Positions 1 through 10,818 of a DNA stretch of 64,000 nt are shown here, piece after piece. Made by a program: the position numbers and the translations under genes. The stretch comes from Massospora cicadina (lineage: Eukaryota; Entomophthoromycota; Entomophthoromycetes; Entomophthorales; Entomophthoraceae): positions 1 through 64,000 of the forward strand of contig JAKSZP010010619.1 of NCBI GenBank assembly GCA_022478985.1, read 5' to 3'. The notes beneath the pieces are model-generated. The model ran no database searches. It saw only the letters and a list, made by a program, of their open reading frames with translations, and was not told the origin of the DNA. The stretch's first letter is position 1; each line of letters starts with the position of its first letter.

Positions 1-586
1 CCCTACCACCCTTCTACTAATGGGGTGGTAGAACGAGCTAACAGAACTCTTATCTCCATCCTGCGGAAGTTGGCCGCCTCAGATTCTGCCTGCTGGAACC
101 ATTATTTTCCCAGCGCCTTGCTTTCTTACTGGGTAAGCTATCACCAAGTTATTAAAATGTCCTCATTTGAAGCCCTGTATGGGCGGGCCCCTCAGCTACC
201 CAGTAGTGTCCAGCCCCTGCTTGAAGCCTCCACTCCCAAGAATGCTGATTTAAATATGAGGGCTCTAGCTGATGAAATTGTCTGGCTCCAAGCCCAAGCC
301 ACTCAAGGCATTGTTACCACCACTGGAAGAGAGACATACTGATCAAATCTCGGATGACCCTCCTTACCAGAATTTCAACTAGGTGACCTCATTCTCTTTT
401 ATCATCATCAACCTGGAGGCTGACAGAACAAGCTCGATGTACTGTGGTCTGGACCCTACAAAGTTATACACAAGGTGAAGTCCAAGTACTCCATTGCTGA
501 CATCAATCAGGGGACTGTTGTAAACTGAGTGCATGGTTGGTTCCTCCGGCCATACACCCCCTCTGACAGGATCTTGAAGGGGGCCT
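1..586 (+). pseudogene. Integrase C-terminal part of gypsy element A
   Basis: Remnant of a Ty3/gypsy integrase, the enzyme that inserts retrotransposon cDNA into the genome. The window opens inside the catalytic core: the first codons read through a VERAN motif, whose Glu is the third residue of the D,D-35-E triad, followed by the FEALYGR box near 166-186 that is typical of gypsy integrases. A TGA ends the frame at 340-342. Beyond it a GPY/F-type module (LWSGPYKVIHKVKSKYS, about 441-490) continues in another frame, then a VHGWF.RPYTPS tail. The same order and nearly the same residues occur in element B at 14.98-15.54 kb. The 5' part lies outside the window. Frameshifts and stops make it non-functional. 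Confidence 0.85.
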
Positions 587-1002
587 TATCAGGATTTGAG
601 ATAAAAATTGTATCAAATTCCCATCTTCTGAATCTGGCTGTGCTGAATCGATTGTTGAACCTAACCAAGAAAAAACTATTTCAGGATCATCCTCACCTAT
701 TCCTGAGTCACATGGAGAGGCCTTTCCACCCTTTCAGTCAGGTGAGCGACGCTATCCATTTCAGGACGCCCTCAAGGAGGCCATTCCAGAAGATCAGTAA
801 AGATCATGATTGAATGAGGCTTCAAATATCCTGAAGGCACCGAGTCCTGATGCACCCTATAAATATCGAAGCATTTTAATTTAATAAATTATTTGGTAAA
901 CTAACTCACTTTTCCACTTCCTCTTTTATGCTCTTTTCCAATTTTTCCAGCTTTGAGCCACCGCAAACCCTGGCACCAGTCCAAGGAACTGTAGCGCCAA
1001 CA
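587..1002 (+). repeat. 3' LTR of element A (family B LTR)
   Basis: This 416 bp block aligns end to end with the two LTRs of element B (7637-8049 and 15557-15970) and ends in the same GCCAACA. Its first two bases are TA where the B copies have TG, a G-to-A change. It directly follows a G-rich run (GAAGGGGGCC) that serves as polypurine tract. It holds the TATAAATAT promoter-like motif and AATAAA-like signals found in the other copies. The mate LTR lies upstream of the window, so no target duplication can be checked. Confidence 0.85.
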
Positions 1003-1800
1003 GTAAGTCCTGGGGAACATCCTCTGGGTGTTGACCGGGCCATTTTCCCATTTCTGAGTAAGAAGGCACTAAAGAGGATGGCTGTACCCCTCATTACTCA
1101 GGGCGATCTTGCTCATGTAGTAGATGAGTGCTGGGTAACAGCTCTCCCACTTTGGATCCCATTTCCAGTACCCACACTAACCTTGGCAGAACTGTTATGA
1201 GGAATCAGTGAAATCTGCACTGAGATCACCGAAATAAAATTGATCATAACCAGTTTGGTTGGCAATCCACCTGATGCTCAGATTTTAAATGGTCAAAAAG
1301 GTATGAAGGCTGATCTATCAGCTGGAATGCCCAAAGGTTGCAATTTGATTAACATGACAACTGAAAAAATCTCTCCCCTCCCAAATATTGCAGGCATCAC
1401 CCCAATGGGCAGCTTCCTGCTAACAAATCAGGCATTGCACCTGATGCAATGCCATTGACTGAATGAATGGCCCAGTGACCAAGCATGGGCGGGTTGGGCA
1501 TCCCAAACCTGTTCCCAACCAGATGGGCCCACCCTTGTGTGGGGTGGCCTTGGGGGATTCCCGCCACTCATTAGGCTAAACACCGTCGCACCAACCATTG
1601 AAAATGTAGTCAAGCTTTGGTTTAGGTGTTCAAGGATTAACTGACAGTGACTCGGCCTGCCTCTGAATTTTGTGATGATGGTTCCCAAGGAACTAACCCA
1701 CCCATTCCTGAATAATTCGCCAGTTATGTAGAATTTGAGGGACCTGATCCTGGCTTTGTTTTTCCCCAAATTGACCATTATTTAATCAGTTGCATTGCAC
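1003..1800 (+). pseudogene. Coding-like remnant of unknown family
   Basis: I do not recognise this sequence. One reading frame stays open from about 928 to 1641 with only two TGA codons (1198-1200 and 1456-1458), far longer than expected by chance in this AT-rich, stop-filled region. A second frame continues to about 1800 with an acidic stretch and one stop. The composition is richer in Pro, Gly and Trp than the surrounding DNA would give at random. It starts immediately after the LTR of element A, so it may be the body of the element into which A inserted. No zinc knuckle, protease, RT or integrase motif is visible. A gag-like or ORF1-like protein is possible but unproven. Confidence 0.35.
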
Positions 1801-2258
1801 TTAAAAAATTGTTAGTCAATTCTTCTTTCCTAAATTTCCATTAAAAATTATTCCTAAAAATTAGTTTTTACATGTTAAAAATTAAGCCGCCTTATCTGCT
1901 AACTTGTACCCCTTGGGGTTAAAAGCCGTGTGCATTTGGTACTTTATTTTGTGCCTATATAAAATTCTGGCTCACTGGCAGATATTGTTGGAACTCTTTT
2001 CCAGTTCCATATTCATCATATCAGCAGCAGTGCTTCAGGCATTCTGGTTTGCTGTTCAAATGCTCTGGCATCTGGGCTGGCAGGCCAGTCTAATTCTTAC
2101 TTGCTGTCCGCCTGACACAGAGTTAGGTATCCACAATTAGTTAAATAAAATAAAGATTGGATTCAAAAATTAAAAGATTGGAAGATGTTTTTATTAAGAG
2201 AGAGATAAAACTATTTATAGGCAATTCTTGCCTATCCACATCATTGGCATTCATTGCC
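1801..2258. other. AT-rich spacer with a TATA-like box
   Basis: No gene is recognised. A TATATAAAA motif lies at 1956-1964, followed by pyrimidine-rich sequence, which resembles an LTR promoter, but no paired LTR, PBS or PPT was found. A hydrophobic 78-codon frame (1904-2140) is most likely fortuitous. Confidence 0.3.
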
Positions 2259-2374
2259 AGCATCATCAGCACTCTCACTGGTATTTCCCCTTGATTAGCA
2301 TTCATCAGCACTCTCACTGGTGATTCTACATGCTTAGCATTCATCAGCACTCTCACTGGTGATTCTCTCCTGAT
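2259..2374. repeat. Tandem repeat, three units of about 39 bp
   Basis: Three consecutive units start at 2259, 2297 and 2336. Each begins AGCATTCATCAGCACTCTCA (first unit slightly different) and runs on into CTGGT. Unit lengths are 38, 39 and 39 bp. The last two differ mainly at their 3' ends. A degenerate partial unit may precede the array near 2240. Confidence 0.8.
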
Positions 2375-2379
2375 TCATC

Positions 2380-2820
2380 ATAATCTGAATTAACTAATTA
2401 TATTAATATCATCAGCATAAGTTGCTGGTGTCAAATTAAACCAAAATACTATGAGAAATTCTTCCCAATACTCTCACAAAGTTAAAATGTGATTCAACTT
2501 TATATAATTGATATAAAATGGTTTGGCATCCTAGGCTTAAGTTGATGGTGCTCTGAGATTTGACTTTCTGCTGGAAATCCCACAACTATTTTCACATAGA
2601 GTTGGCACCAGGATAAAAGCATGCCAAACCTAAACAAATGTTTTAATTAGTTTAACATCCTCGGCTTAAGTCGCTGGTGTCAAAAATGACTGAAAACTTT
2701 AAAGGGATCATTTCCTGTATTTTATGACAAAAAATTTAAGCAATTTATCATCTTAATTGATATTATTAATTATCTCAACATCCTCAGCCTCAGTCCCCGG
2801 TGTTGAGACCCACCAATTTC
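2380..2820. repeat. Degenerate tandem repeat, four units of about 120 bp
   Basis: A core of the form CATCCTCGGCTTAAGTCGCT followed by GGTGT recurs at 2410, 2527, 2656 and 2779, giving periods of 117, 129 and 123 bp. Each core is preceded by a similar AT-rich stretch (TTAATTGATATTA-like). The units are old and differ by many substitutions, but the spacing and order are consistent. Confidence 0.7.
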
Positions 2821-3285
2821 CTATTGAGGATGATACCTGATACTTTGATCCTGCAGATCAAGACAGCTCAACCCATCCCAAATGGGGAGCACAAACTGGG
2901 TTAATATCAATAAATAAAAGAAATAAAATTAGCAAAATAGTTGGAAATCATCATCAATTAATTTATTATACTAATTTCATTGATATGTGATGAGTATCAC
3001 CTGTTTAAAATTCTAACAGTGCCTTAATATTGAATTCAATGATATAGTCTGGTTGCTCTACATACTGGAGGGATTGGCTAGGGTTAGCATGATACTGTAC
3101 AACAATTTAACTCATGAATCAATGGTAATGTCACTTTCTTCACTATCCATAGATATCACTCAGATCTTTGGGATCCATTGGTAGGTGGGCACAATCCATC
3201 AGCATATCAAATCACCAAGAACACATGAGAGATTTATTAACACCTTAAGCAGCATCTAGATCATGTATTCGATTCCCAAAAATGT
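2821..3285. other. AT-rich region without a recognised gene
   Basis: Nothing firm is seen. The right part may be the upstream portion of the integrase remnant that follows, since it lies in the expected place, but no catalytic motif can be read. Confidence 0.3.
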
Positions 3286-3450
3286 AAGGGTGACAAGAAG
3301 AGACAAGAGAAACCTGATATTGAAGTAGGAAGATATGTTTATTACGCTCTAGGAACAATACTAAGGTTGTGTATAACAAGTTTAGTCCTTTTTGGATAGG
3401 ATCATACAAAGTGAACCATCAAGAAAATCCAAATCATTTAAATTATTATT
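3286..3450 (+). pseudogene. Integrase C-terminal (GPY/F) remnant of a gypsy element
   Basis: Remnant of a Ty3/gypsy integrase C-terminal domain. A basic segment (KKRQEKPDIEVGRYV, from about 3292) leads after a frameshift into NKFSPFWIGSYKVNHQENPN at about 3378-3437, the typical GPY/F layout. A polypurine-like run (TAAGGGGTGATGTAATGG) lies near 3711-3727, where the 3' LTR of such an element would begin, but no mate LTR was found. It belongs to a different lineage from element B. Only this last part of pol is readable. Confidence 0.6.
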
Positions 3451-4129
3451 AAAATGATGTAGAGTACATATCAACATCCATATCTCCTAACTCAGATTAA
3501 TTAAGAGCACCATCTCAAAAAAGGCTTCTCCTACAACCTGCCTTGTTTAAAATACCAAATATGAGGTGCTGAGATTGTGTACATCAAGTTGTTCATAGGG
3601 AAGAGCAAGTATATGATCAAATGAAAGAATTACCTTATTAAAGTTCCAACATGATAAACAGGCAAAAACTGCTCCAATTGTTTGGCCAATATCAGGGAGT
3701 AACTCATTTATAAGGGGTGATGTAATGGTACATTATAGGTGAATGACCATTGCATTAACTTATTTAGATGTTTGATAATTATGGATGCCATATGTAATGT
3801 AATCCAATTTGTGCTTTAAACTATAATCCTATAATAGTCTCAATAATTTGATCAAATCATATATTAATCAATTTGAGGACATCTCCAGTCTCTATAATGA
3901 ATCTGACTAGGATATAACTTTAGTCAAAAATTCCATATTAGAGTGTTATACAGATGATCTCAAGAAAAGAACCTTTTAAATTGATGGAGATTTAGACATT
4001 GCTGTTGAGTTGACTGAACAAAAGGAAGGGTTGGGGTATATATGAAACCAAAAATATGCAATTTTTAGAACTTAAAAAGATATATTAATAACCAAAAGAT
4101 GGTATGACCTATAAATATGCCTTCTGTCA
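3451..4129. other. AT-rich region, probable LTR or flank of the preceding remnant
   Basis: Beyond the polypurine-like run near 3711 nothing is recognised. It may be a solo or broken LTR of the gypsy remnant at 3286-3450, interrupted by the miniature element that begins at 4130. Confidence 0.25.
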
Positions 4130-4522
4130 TTATTGGACTTAGTGTTTATCATGTCATAAGCAATTTTTATTACTAACCAAGGCACTTAGCTTTCAGGGTC
4201 TCAGTAAATCTTCAATTCATTATACTTTATCAGATCTCTAAACTACAAACAAAGCTCATCTGTTTATTTTCTAACCTGGTGACAGCTAAGGAGACTAAAT
4301 GACCATTAGAGTGATTTATTATGCACATGATGTTGCCCCTTTTATTTTATAAAGCCTAGCCTCATAGTTAATAGAACTCTCATCTTGTTTATCTTATAAT
4401 TTTTTGCACCTACTTTAAGGATTTTTTGTTTAGTAATATACTGTTCTATTATATTCTATCTTTTTTTGGATTTGGTAAAATCCTCAAGTTTAGAAGATCA
4501 TAGAGGTTTTAGGACCGTTACA
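4130..4522 (+). repeat. 5' LTR of miniature element Q
   Basis: Left member of the 393 bp pair. It begins TT where its mate has TG, and ends ACCGTTACA. Confidence 0.75.
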
Positions 4523-4755
4523 TTTTGCCAAAATCAAATTTTATACGTCCCTGAGTACCAATCTAGTATTCCCCCACTCTATCCCATTGTATACATGCCT
4601 GATCCTGATGTTCTCATTGTTCCCATCACCTGATGTGCTTACCATACATGCCCCTTGTGAAGCCTGCCACTATTGTGCTCATTGCGTGTGCTGAGCCCTT
4701 CCTATACACCACCTCTGATGTCACTAATGCCTTTATTTATAAGGGGGCGATAATA

Positions 4756-5148
4756 TGATTGAGCTTAGTGACTATCATGGCATTTTCATTTTTTTATCTT
4801 AACATTTCACTCACTTTTTATGATCTCAGTGAAGCCTAGCTTTGACATGAAATGTCAGACCTCTCATTTGTGTATCAATAGCATATTGGATTCAGTTTTT
4901 TGATAGTAATTGGGATCTAACTACCATTAAAGCAAATTTTATTGCTAATGCACAGGATATTCCCCTTAAATCATAGTACAAACCCCTTATATCAATAGAA
5001 AATCTTGATATTAGTTATTTTGGTGCTTTTTACTCCAACCACTGGGGATTTTTTTCATTTAATTAAACACCATTTTCTTAAATTTTGGATTTGTTTGGCT
5101 TTGACAAAATCCTTGTTTTTAAAAATTTTAAAAGGATTAGTCATTACA
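4756..5148 (+). repeat. 3' LTR of miniature element Q
   Basis: Right member of the 393 bp pair, starting TGATTGAGC after a polypurine tract and ending CATTACA. Confidence 0.75.
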
Positions 5149-7494
5149 CCTTTTAATTGCTTAATCAGCTAAAGGAGAGCCAGAATCTCTTTACAAGCTT
5201 CAAATATGCTAAATGAAGCAAATAGACTCAAGACATTGTTTATGCAAGTAACCCTCCTCTTTATAAGAAAAAAGGTTCTTGCATCCTCAAGCCTAATTTT
5301 TATAAAAATTTTGTAATTAACAATTTAAACATAGATTATGTTCCAAATTATCTAAAAGTTTTAGAGAAAAGATACTTTATGAATCTACTAACAAGATCCA
5401 AATCAGAGCAAAATTGCCTAATCAACTCAGTGATTACCCTCTCTTGTAAGCAAAGTACTATTTAGGGTTATGTATAATCTTAGCCTGTACAAAGTAGGCT
5501 CCATAAGGTGATGGTATGTAGATATAGCACCGTTTCCTTTTAGTAAGCAATCAATTATAATAGAAAATACTTGGTTTGTTTTGCTTAACTCCCTCACCAT
5601 CTATTGGAAAGGACCCATCTGTTAAGATTTTTTTTAAACTTTTCATAATATAGTTGATCTATGTTATCTAGTAATTTACTACACCTATTATAAAGCTCTT
5701 GATATTTTCTTTCACTTTTATAAATCTTACTTGATGATTAAATTTTATACAAATAAAGTGATATATCATATGATTCTAGTATAACTAATGTCTTTGTAAA
5801 TGCCAAGTTTATATATATAGCAGCCCTAAATCATATGGCATTATAACACTAGCACTTGTGCATATCCGCCTAGTTTTTAGTTACCCTTGTACCAAATACT
5901 TCAATATCCTCCACAAGAATAATGATAGAGCTGAACGCCTTAAAAGACATCCCTGCCAGTTTTAATTAGGAGAACTATACTAACGTCCAAAATATTCTCA
6001 CATCTATTAATTTAGTTAAAATGCCAGCTTTTGAGAAGGCCCTTTTGCAGCCATGAAGGGGTATCAAAATTAGGAATTTTTAATTTTGACTGGAGAATTT
6101 AAGAAGTACTTACACAGTGAAGATATTTTACCCATACCTAATTTTTGAGATCACAAGTATATTAATTTGATTTGAACGCAATGATCTGACCCAAATATGC
6201 ATAACTCAGTGTGCCAATTTTGTTTATAACTTATCAGCTATGTATCTGAACTACCTCATAATATGACATCAACATGGGTTAAGTCTAAAATATACTTAAT
6301 TTATAAAATATTAACAATTTGGAAATTAAACTAAAACTAATTGATGTGTGAGAACTATGGATACCTTGTACCACATATCTTATGATACTACTTTTTACTG
6401 ACTGTTATCAAGTATAGTAAAATCATCTTTTAATGTTTCCTACTCACTATATCACATTTTTGTATCTAACGTTTATTTTAATAGATAATATCTTATTAGA
6501 AAACCCTTTTTTACTAAAAATCTCTGATTATAAATACTTTTCACCTTTAAATATATATTGGTTTTATTCCAGTACAACTAGCTAGCCAAATGTTGCAATT
6601 AAAATAACACCAGGTCAAGACTGTCACAAGTAGATTTTTACTTAATTAGGTTTAGCTATGGAGACATTATAACTAAATATAAAACTATCTATAGAATAAA
6701 AAAAGACTTATATTAAAAATATTATATAGTTCTGCTGCAGTCTCTTTGTTACTTCCTTCATTGAAGATCCATTGTAAATGTAAAAAAATGAGTTCCTATA
6801 AAAATGTCAGAGTTCTATTGGAAGAGCATCTAATAATTTGCATTGCCACATTTTTCTTCCCAATATAAAGCCCTTATAGTATATGGCAAGCCTTTTGAAT
6901 GTAATGCACATGTCAGCCTTCTCCATGGCACCCAAAACTTCTTGCACTTTCCATTTTGTCCTAATAATAGGCTCTTAACGCTGCCAAGGGGGTCAGGCTA
7001 AAGGTCAGGTACATCTTTAGGGTATGGTGGATATTGTTTGTCCAGCACATTTATGGCGGAACCAGCTAGACATTTTGGTAGTTTAATAGTTGGTGAGAAC
7101 TTTCACGGTGGATTTGCTGAATAATTCTGGTAATTTTTGATTGATGAAAGTGGAACTGGTTTAATGTATTAGATGTTTGGTTGACAAATTGATAGTAATT
7201 AATCCACAAATAATAAAGTCATGTGGTGTATGCTTAGATTTTGGGTTTGATAATACTGAAAAGCATCTTACAGTGGATTGATGGGTTTTGGTATGATGAG
7301 GGATACAGAAAGTTGGGAAAGGTGGTCTAAGGTAAATTGAGGTCTATAATCATTTAGGGTATTGTTACTAAAGTCAATGTCATATGGTTAGTCAAACTAT
7401 AACTTAACATTTTCATCTACTTGACCAACCATAGGGGATGAAAATTTATCTACAGCTGGCAGTTGGGTTATTGAGTGGTAGTTGGTGCCTTGGC
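5149..7494. other. AT-rich region of unreadable old repeats
   Basis: No gene is supported. On the minus strand the right part lies downstream of the integrase remnant at 7495-7636 and should contain that element's 3' end, but no LTR pair was found. Short stretches such as 6830-7000 look weakly coding on the minus strand without a family assignment. Confidence 0.3.
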
Positions 7495-7636
7495 GCCCTG
7501 CTGGAATCTCTTTAAGAATTTAGCATGAACTCTATTAATGCTGTGACCTTTAACATGGCTTTGAGCGTGTATGTACCATCTGAGGTCTTTTTACAATCTT
7601 GAACAATCCCTTCCAGATGTGTTTAAGCTTACTCTT
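7495..7636 (-). pseudogene. Minus-strand gypsy integrase C-terminal remnant, cut by element B
   Basis: Read on the minus strand, the sequence next to the left end of element B encodes a GPY/F-like integrase tail: IWKGLFKIVKR, then after a frameshift a segment resembling DGTYTLKAM, and an INRVHAKF-type end. The reading frame stops abruptly at the LTR of B, so B appears to have inserted inside this integrase. I could not recognise the continuation right of B at 15971. The element belongs to a lineage distinct from B. Confidence 0.5.
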
Positions 7637-8049
7637 TGTAAGGATTTGAGATATAAAACAAATTGAATTCCCCATTTCTAAATTGAGCCGCAGTGAATCA
7701 ACTCATGAGCATATTAAAAATGGAGATGACTTCAGGCTTATCATACCCAATTCCTGAGTCACTTGAGGCGGAGTTTCCACAGATCCAGTCATGGGGGTGG
7801 CGAAATACAATGAGGGCTCCAAACAAGCGGTCAATACGGAAGGCCAAGGAAGGATTTGAATGGATGGGCCACAAAGATCCTATAGGCACTGTGCCCCCAT
7901 GCACCCTTTAAATATTGACACCTTTTAATTTAATAAAACACATGATATTCTATCCATTCTTCCATTCCCTTGTCAACCCATTTTTGCAAATTTCAGTTTT
8001 GAGCCACCTTTGGACCTCAGCAACAGTCTAAAGAACTGTAACGCCAACA
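7637..8049 (+). repeat. 5' LTR of element B
   Basis: 413 bp, starting TGTAAGGATTTGAGA and ending AACGCCAACA. It contains an AAATATTGACACC promoter-like motif near 7910 and TAATAAAA near 7931. It aligns with 15557-15970 and 587-1002. Confidence 0.9.
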
Positions 8050-8053
8050 AAAA

Positions 8054-8070
8054 TGGTGCTCACTACAGGG
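8054..8070 (+). other. Primer binding site of element B
   Basis: TGGTGCTCACTACAGGG lies four bases after the LTR end, where the tRNA that primes minus-strand cDNA synthesis should anneal. The TGG start matches the tRNA CCA end. The implied tRNA has an acceptor stem beginning GCUCACU. Nearly the same 17-18 mer follows the LTRs of O, H and C. Confidence 0.8.
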
Positions 8071-8110
8071 AGCTCTGAGATGTACTAAGTGAAAACGTCT
8101 ATCACAAACA

Positions 8111-10125
8111 ATGGATAATACTAGCAGCCCTGAAGATCAATCTGCTGGTTAGTCAAGAAGCGTTGCTTGATGGGTTAATACTTTGTGATATGAAATACCA
8201 CCCTTGCAGCCTGAAAAGTTATAGTTCTGGGCCACATTCCAGTTCTCCCTGCCCTCTATTAATGGAAGTCAGTACCAAATTCAGTATGAGAACCTTAACA
8301 AAGTTGTTCAACAATTAATAATTGGCATCTACTCCATGGGTGCTTGCTCCAGCCACTCTCATACCTCTTCCATTCCCTCTATCATGCGGGACCTTTATGA
8401 CTTTGCCCAGCTGCTGGCAGGAGAACTTTCCCTGGGATCCAAAAGCTACTTTCGCAACTTTATCCACCCAGCTATTCATACCTACCTTAACTGATTGTGT
8501 TGCACCATCAAGAAGTCTCCTGACAACTGGTTCTCTTCCAGACCTTACACTCACACATTGTCAATTTCTACAAAGCAGCCTCCTTCTTTGTCCACAACAA
8601 CTGCGAGGCTATTATTTATAACTGACGGTTGATCAACAAGGTCCAAGATCAAATTGTGGCGTTAGATAGCGGGATCTCTACCTATCTTGAGGACCAGCTG
8701 CATCAGAACGTCCAACTTCTTGAGGCAACTTGGAATCAGCACCTCCTCCAAGTTGAGGATCTGGTACTAGCCCTGAAACAACACTATTGGAAGCTGGCCT
8801 CTTGTGACTACTACTCCAGGAGTGCAGGTCCTGAAGGGCCTAGGGGGCTTGAAGGCCCCAAAGGGTGTGAAGAACCTGAAGGACCAGAGGGTCCCCGTGG
8901 ACCTCAAGGGCCCCAGTTCCCTCAACACCCACCCCGATGGCCTTAAAGACCCATGTCAGAAGAGTGTGATAACAGCCTTGGCTGCCCTACATGATCAAAT
9001 TTGGAATGTACCTCAGGGATGCAAACTCCTAGTGGATGGAGTCCCCCTCGACCCTAGGGTCTCCATTGAGGTATTGTCAGACGAAATGGACAGCTTCAGT
9101 CCCTTCACCAAGCTTACTGATACTTGCATCTCTAAGCTCAAACAAACTTGTTGAGGGTTTGAAAACCATTTGGCCACCCTTGAGAGCAGTTTCACCTTCA
9201 GGACGCTGACATTCAATCCCTAAAGGAGCAGGTTGCAAATAGGGCTTCCGTTTCCTTACTCAACATAATTGGGATGATATCCAAGAGAACCTTGAGGGCC
9301 TATGGTGACGGCTAGATAAGAAGCCCCCCATGAATATGTGGAGACTGAGATCTCAGAGACAGCGCCCATTCCTGGTGTTAACATCCTCTCCACTCCTCTT
9401 GTAACTAACTTCAACCCTAGTTTTGAAGAAAGGTTCACCCCCAGTCAGGAAAGCATTGCCTACTTTCTGTACGCATGTGAGAGTTCCATGCAGGAGGCCA
9501 ATGACTGGCAGAAGGTAAAGCATATCCACTCATGCCTATATAGCACTGCCTTGAAGATCATGACCCCCCATTTGAAGGAGTGCAACACCTGGTAACAGGT
9601 CCATACAGCCTTAATACAAGAGTTTGGCAGCAATCAAAACCTGGCCAACCAAAAACAAGCGTTCATGGGTATCTAATGAATAAAAGGAGAAAGCCCCAAG
9701 GAGCTTTCAGCCATTTTTATGCCCAAGAACAGCCCTTAGTCACTACAAATCATATCACCCTGTATGATGCTATTACCACTGTCATCTTCATGTTAGGATC
9801 CTACCCCAAGATTCAAATGCATATGATTGGGCAGATTTAGATGGATTTACCTGTATCAAGGAGATCAAGGAAGCACTTAACGAGATCCCTCCATCATCTA
9901 TACACTTTAAGGCTACATTTACAGGCCCCTCTAACCGTCCTAGAATCCATGTGGTCAAAAACCAGAAGAATCCTTGAGCTCAATGTACTTACTGTAATGG
10001 TTTCAGACACAGTGCCAAGACCTGCTGGAAACAACTTGCCGAGGAGGCAGGAAAAGGGCCATCAGCATGGAGGATGAGGCGCTTCATGCTGACATCCCAC
10101 CTGGCCTCAAGAATCTTCCATAACT
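8111..10125 (+). pseudogene. gag of element B with collagen-like stretch and zinc knuckle
   Basis: Gag forms the particle that packages retrotransposon RNA. The start is set at the ATG at 8111, because element C has a matching start (62999) with a similar MENN/MDNT beginning. Readable parts in order are: an N-terminal region with stops; a predicted helical segment (8629-8810, DQIVALDSGIS.YLEDQL type); about ten Gly-X-Y triplets (8826-8916, GPEGPRGLEGPKG); a conserved domain with LDPRVSIEVLSDEMD (9050-9095); and a zinc knuckle CX2CX4HX4C at 9984-10025 (CTYCNGFRHSAKTC). Several frameshifts and stops break it. The collagen-like block is also in element C and, degenerate, in D, so it was part of the ancestral protein. 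Confidence 0.8.
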
Positions 10126-10224
10126 TTGAATAAACCCAGAGCTATCACACCTGGAGAAGAAGTTTTAGTATCTAATGATAATAAAGAAATTGATAGTGCT
10201 TACTTTTCTTCTGATGACTCTTAT

Positions 10225-10818
10225 TGTAGCAGACCGGAAACACCCCAGTTTTAACTGCCATATAAAAATCTATATGTCTTTGGTGCACTGAAAAGCAACT
10301 AAAGTGGCCTAACTGAGCAGGGAGAGGTTTGGGGCACCGAAAAGCAGCCAAACATTCACCTCTCATTGGTTGACCATGCAAAGTCTTCTGGGAGAGTTGG
10401 CCCGCCCCAACCTACTTGAAATAGCATCTCAACAGGGGAAAAAACCACAACCTTAGTGAGGTATGTGAACCTCAAATCCGCCTTTGTTTTTATTTTGGGA
10501 AATAAAAGGCCATGCTGTCCATAGCTCATCTGGGGAGCAACAGACAATGCTCCCCAGGTAGGGAATGCTAGTGGATCCTCATAGAATTTCCAAAGTGAAC
10601 TTCAGAATGGGCACATGCGCCTTAAAAAGGCGGCACTTTGGGGATCTCACCCAAGCCATTGATTAGACTCACACAAGCCTAATTTACAGCTTGGGTGAGG
10701 CACAACCCAGCGTCCAAAAAGACCAAACCTGAAAAATGTTATAAAGCGATCTAACTCAGATTTGGAAAATCTGAATATAAGTCAGAATGTAACAAATGAG
10801 ACAAACTCATCCATTACA
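10225..10818 (+). repeat. Left LTR of miniature element N
   Basis: 594 bp, starting TGTAGCAGACCGG and ending CATCCATTACA. Confidence 0.85.

Larger units (their letters stand above)
4130..5148 (+). mobile_element. Miniature LTR retrotransposon Q (TRIM-like)
   Basis: Two direct repeats of 393 bp each (4130-4522 and 4756-5148) enclose only 233 bp. The repeats are collinear throughout: both hold an ACTTAGTG- or GCTTAGTG-type start, a long shared middle and an end in GTTACA or CATTACA. The right copy begins TGATTGAG directly after a polypurine tract (AAGGGGGCGATAATA, 4741-4755), which fixes the orientation as plus. The 233 bp interior encodes nothing recognisable. Terminal-repeat retrotransposons in miniature have this architecture and depend on enzymes from autonomous elements. 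No matching target duplication is seen at the ends, and the PBS after 4522 is not identified. Confidence 0.75.

Noticed and set aside
1904..2140. Hydrophobic 78-codon frame with apparent membrane segments
   Set aside because: T-rich DNA readily gives hydrophobic frames. There is no homologous copy, no start context and no neighbouring frame to support it.
2259..2820. CRISPR array
   Set aside because: The repeats are direct tandem units with no unique spacers, and the window is eukaryotic retrotransposon DNA.
8815..8925. A host collagen-like gene
   Set aside because: The Gly-X-Y block lies inside Gag of element B, between the PBS and pol, and recurs in other copies of the same element.
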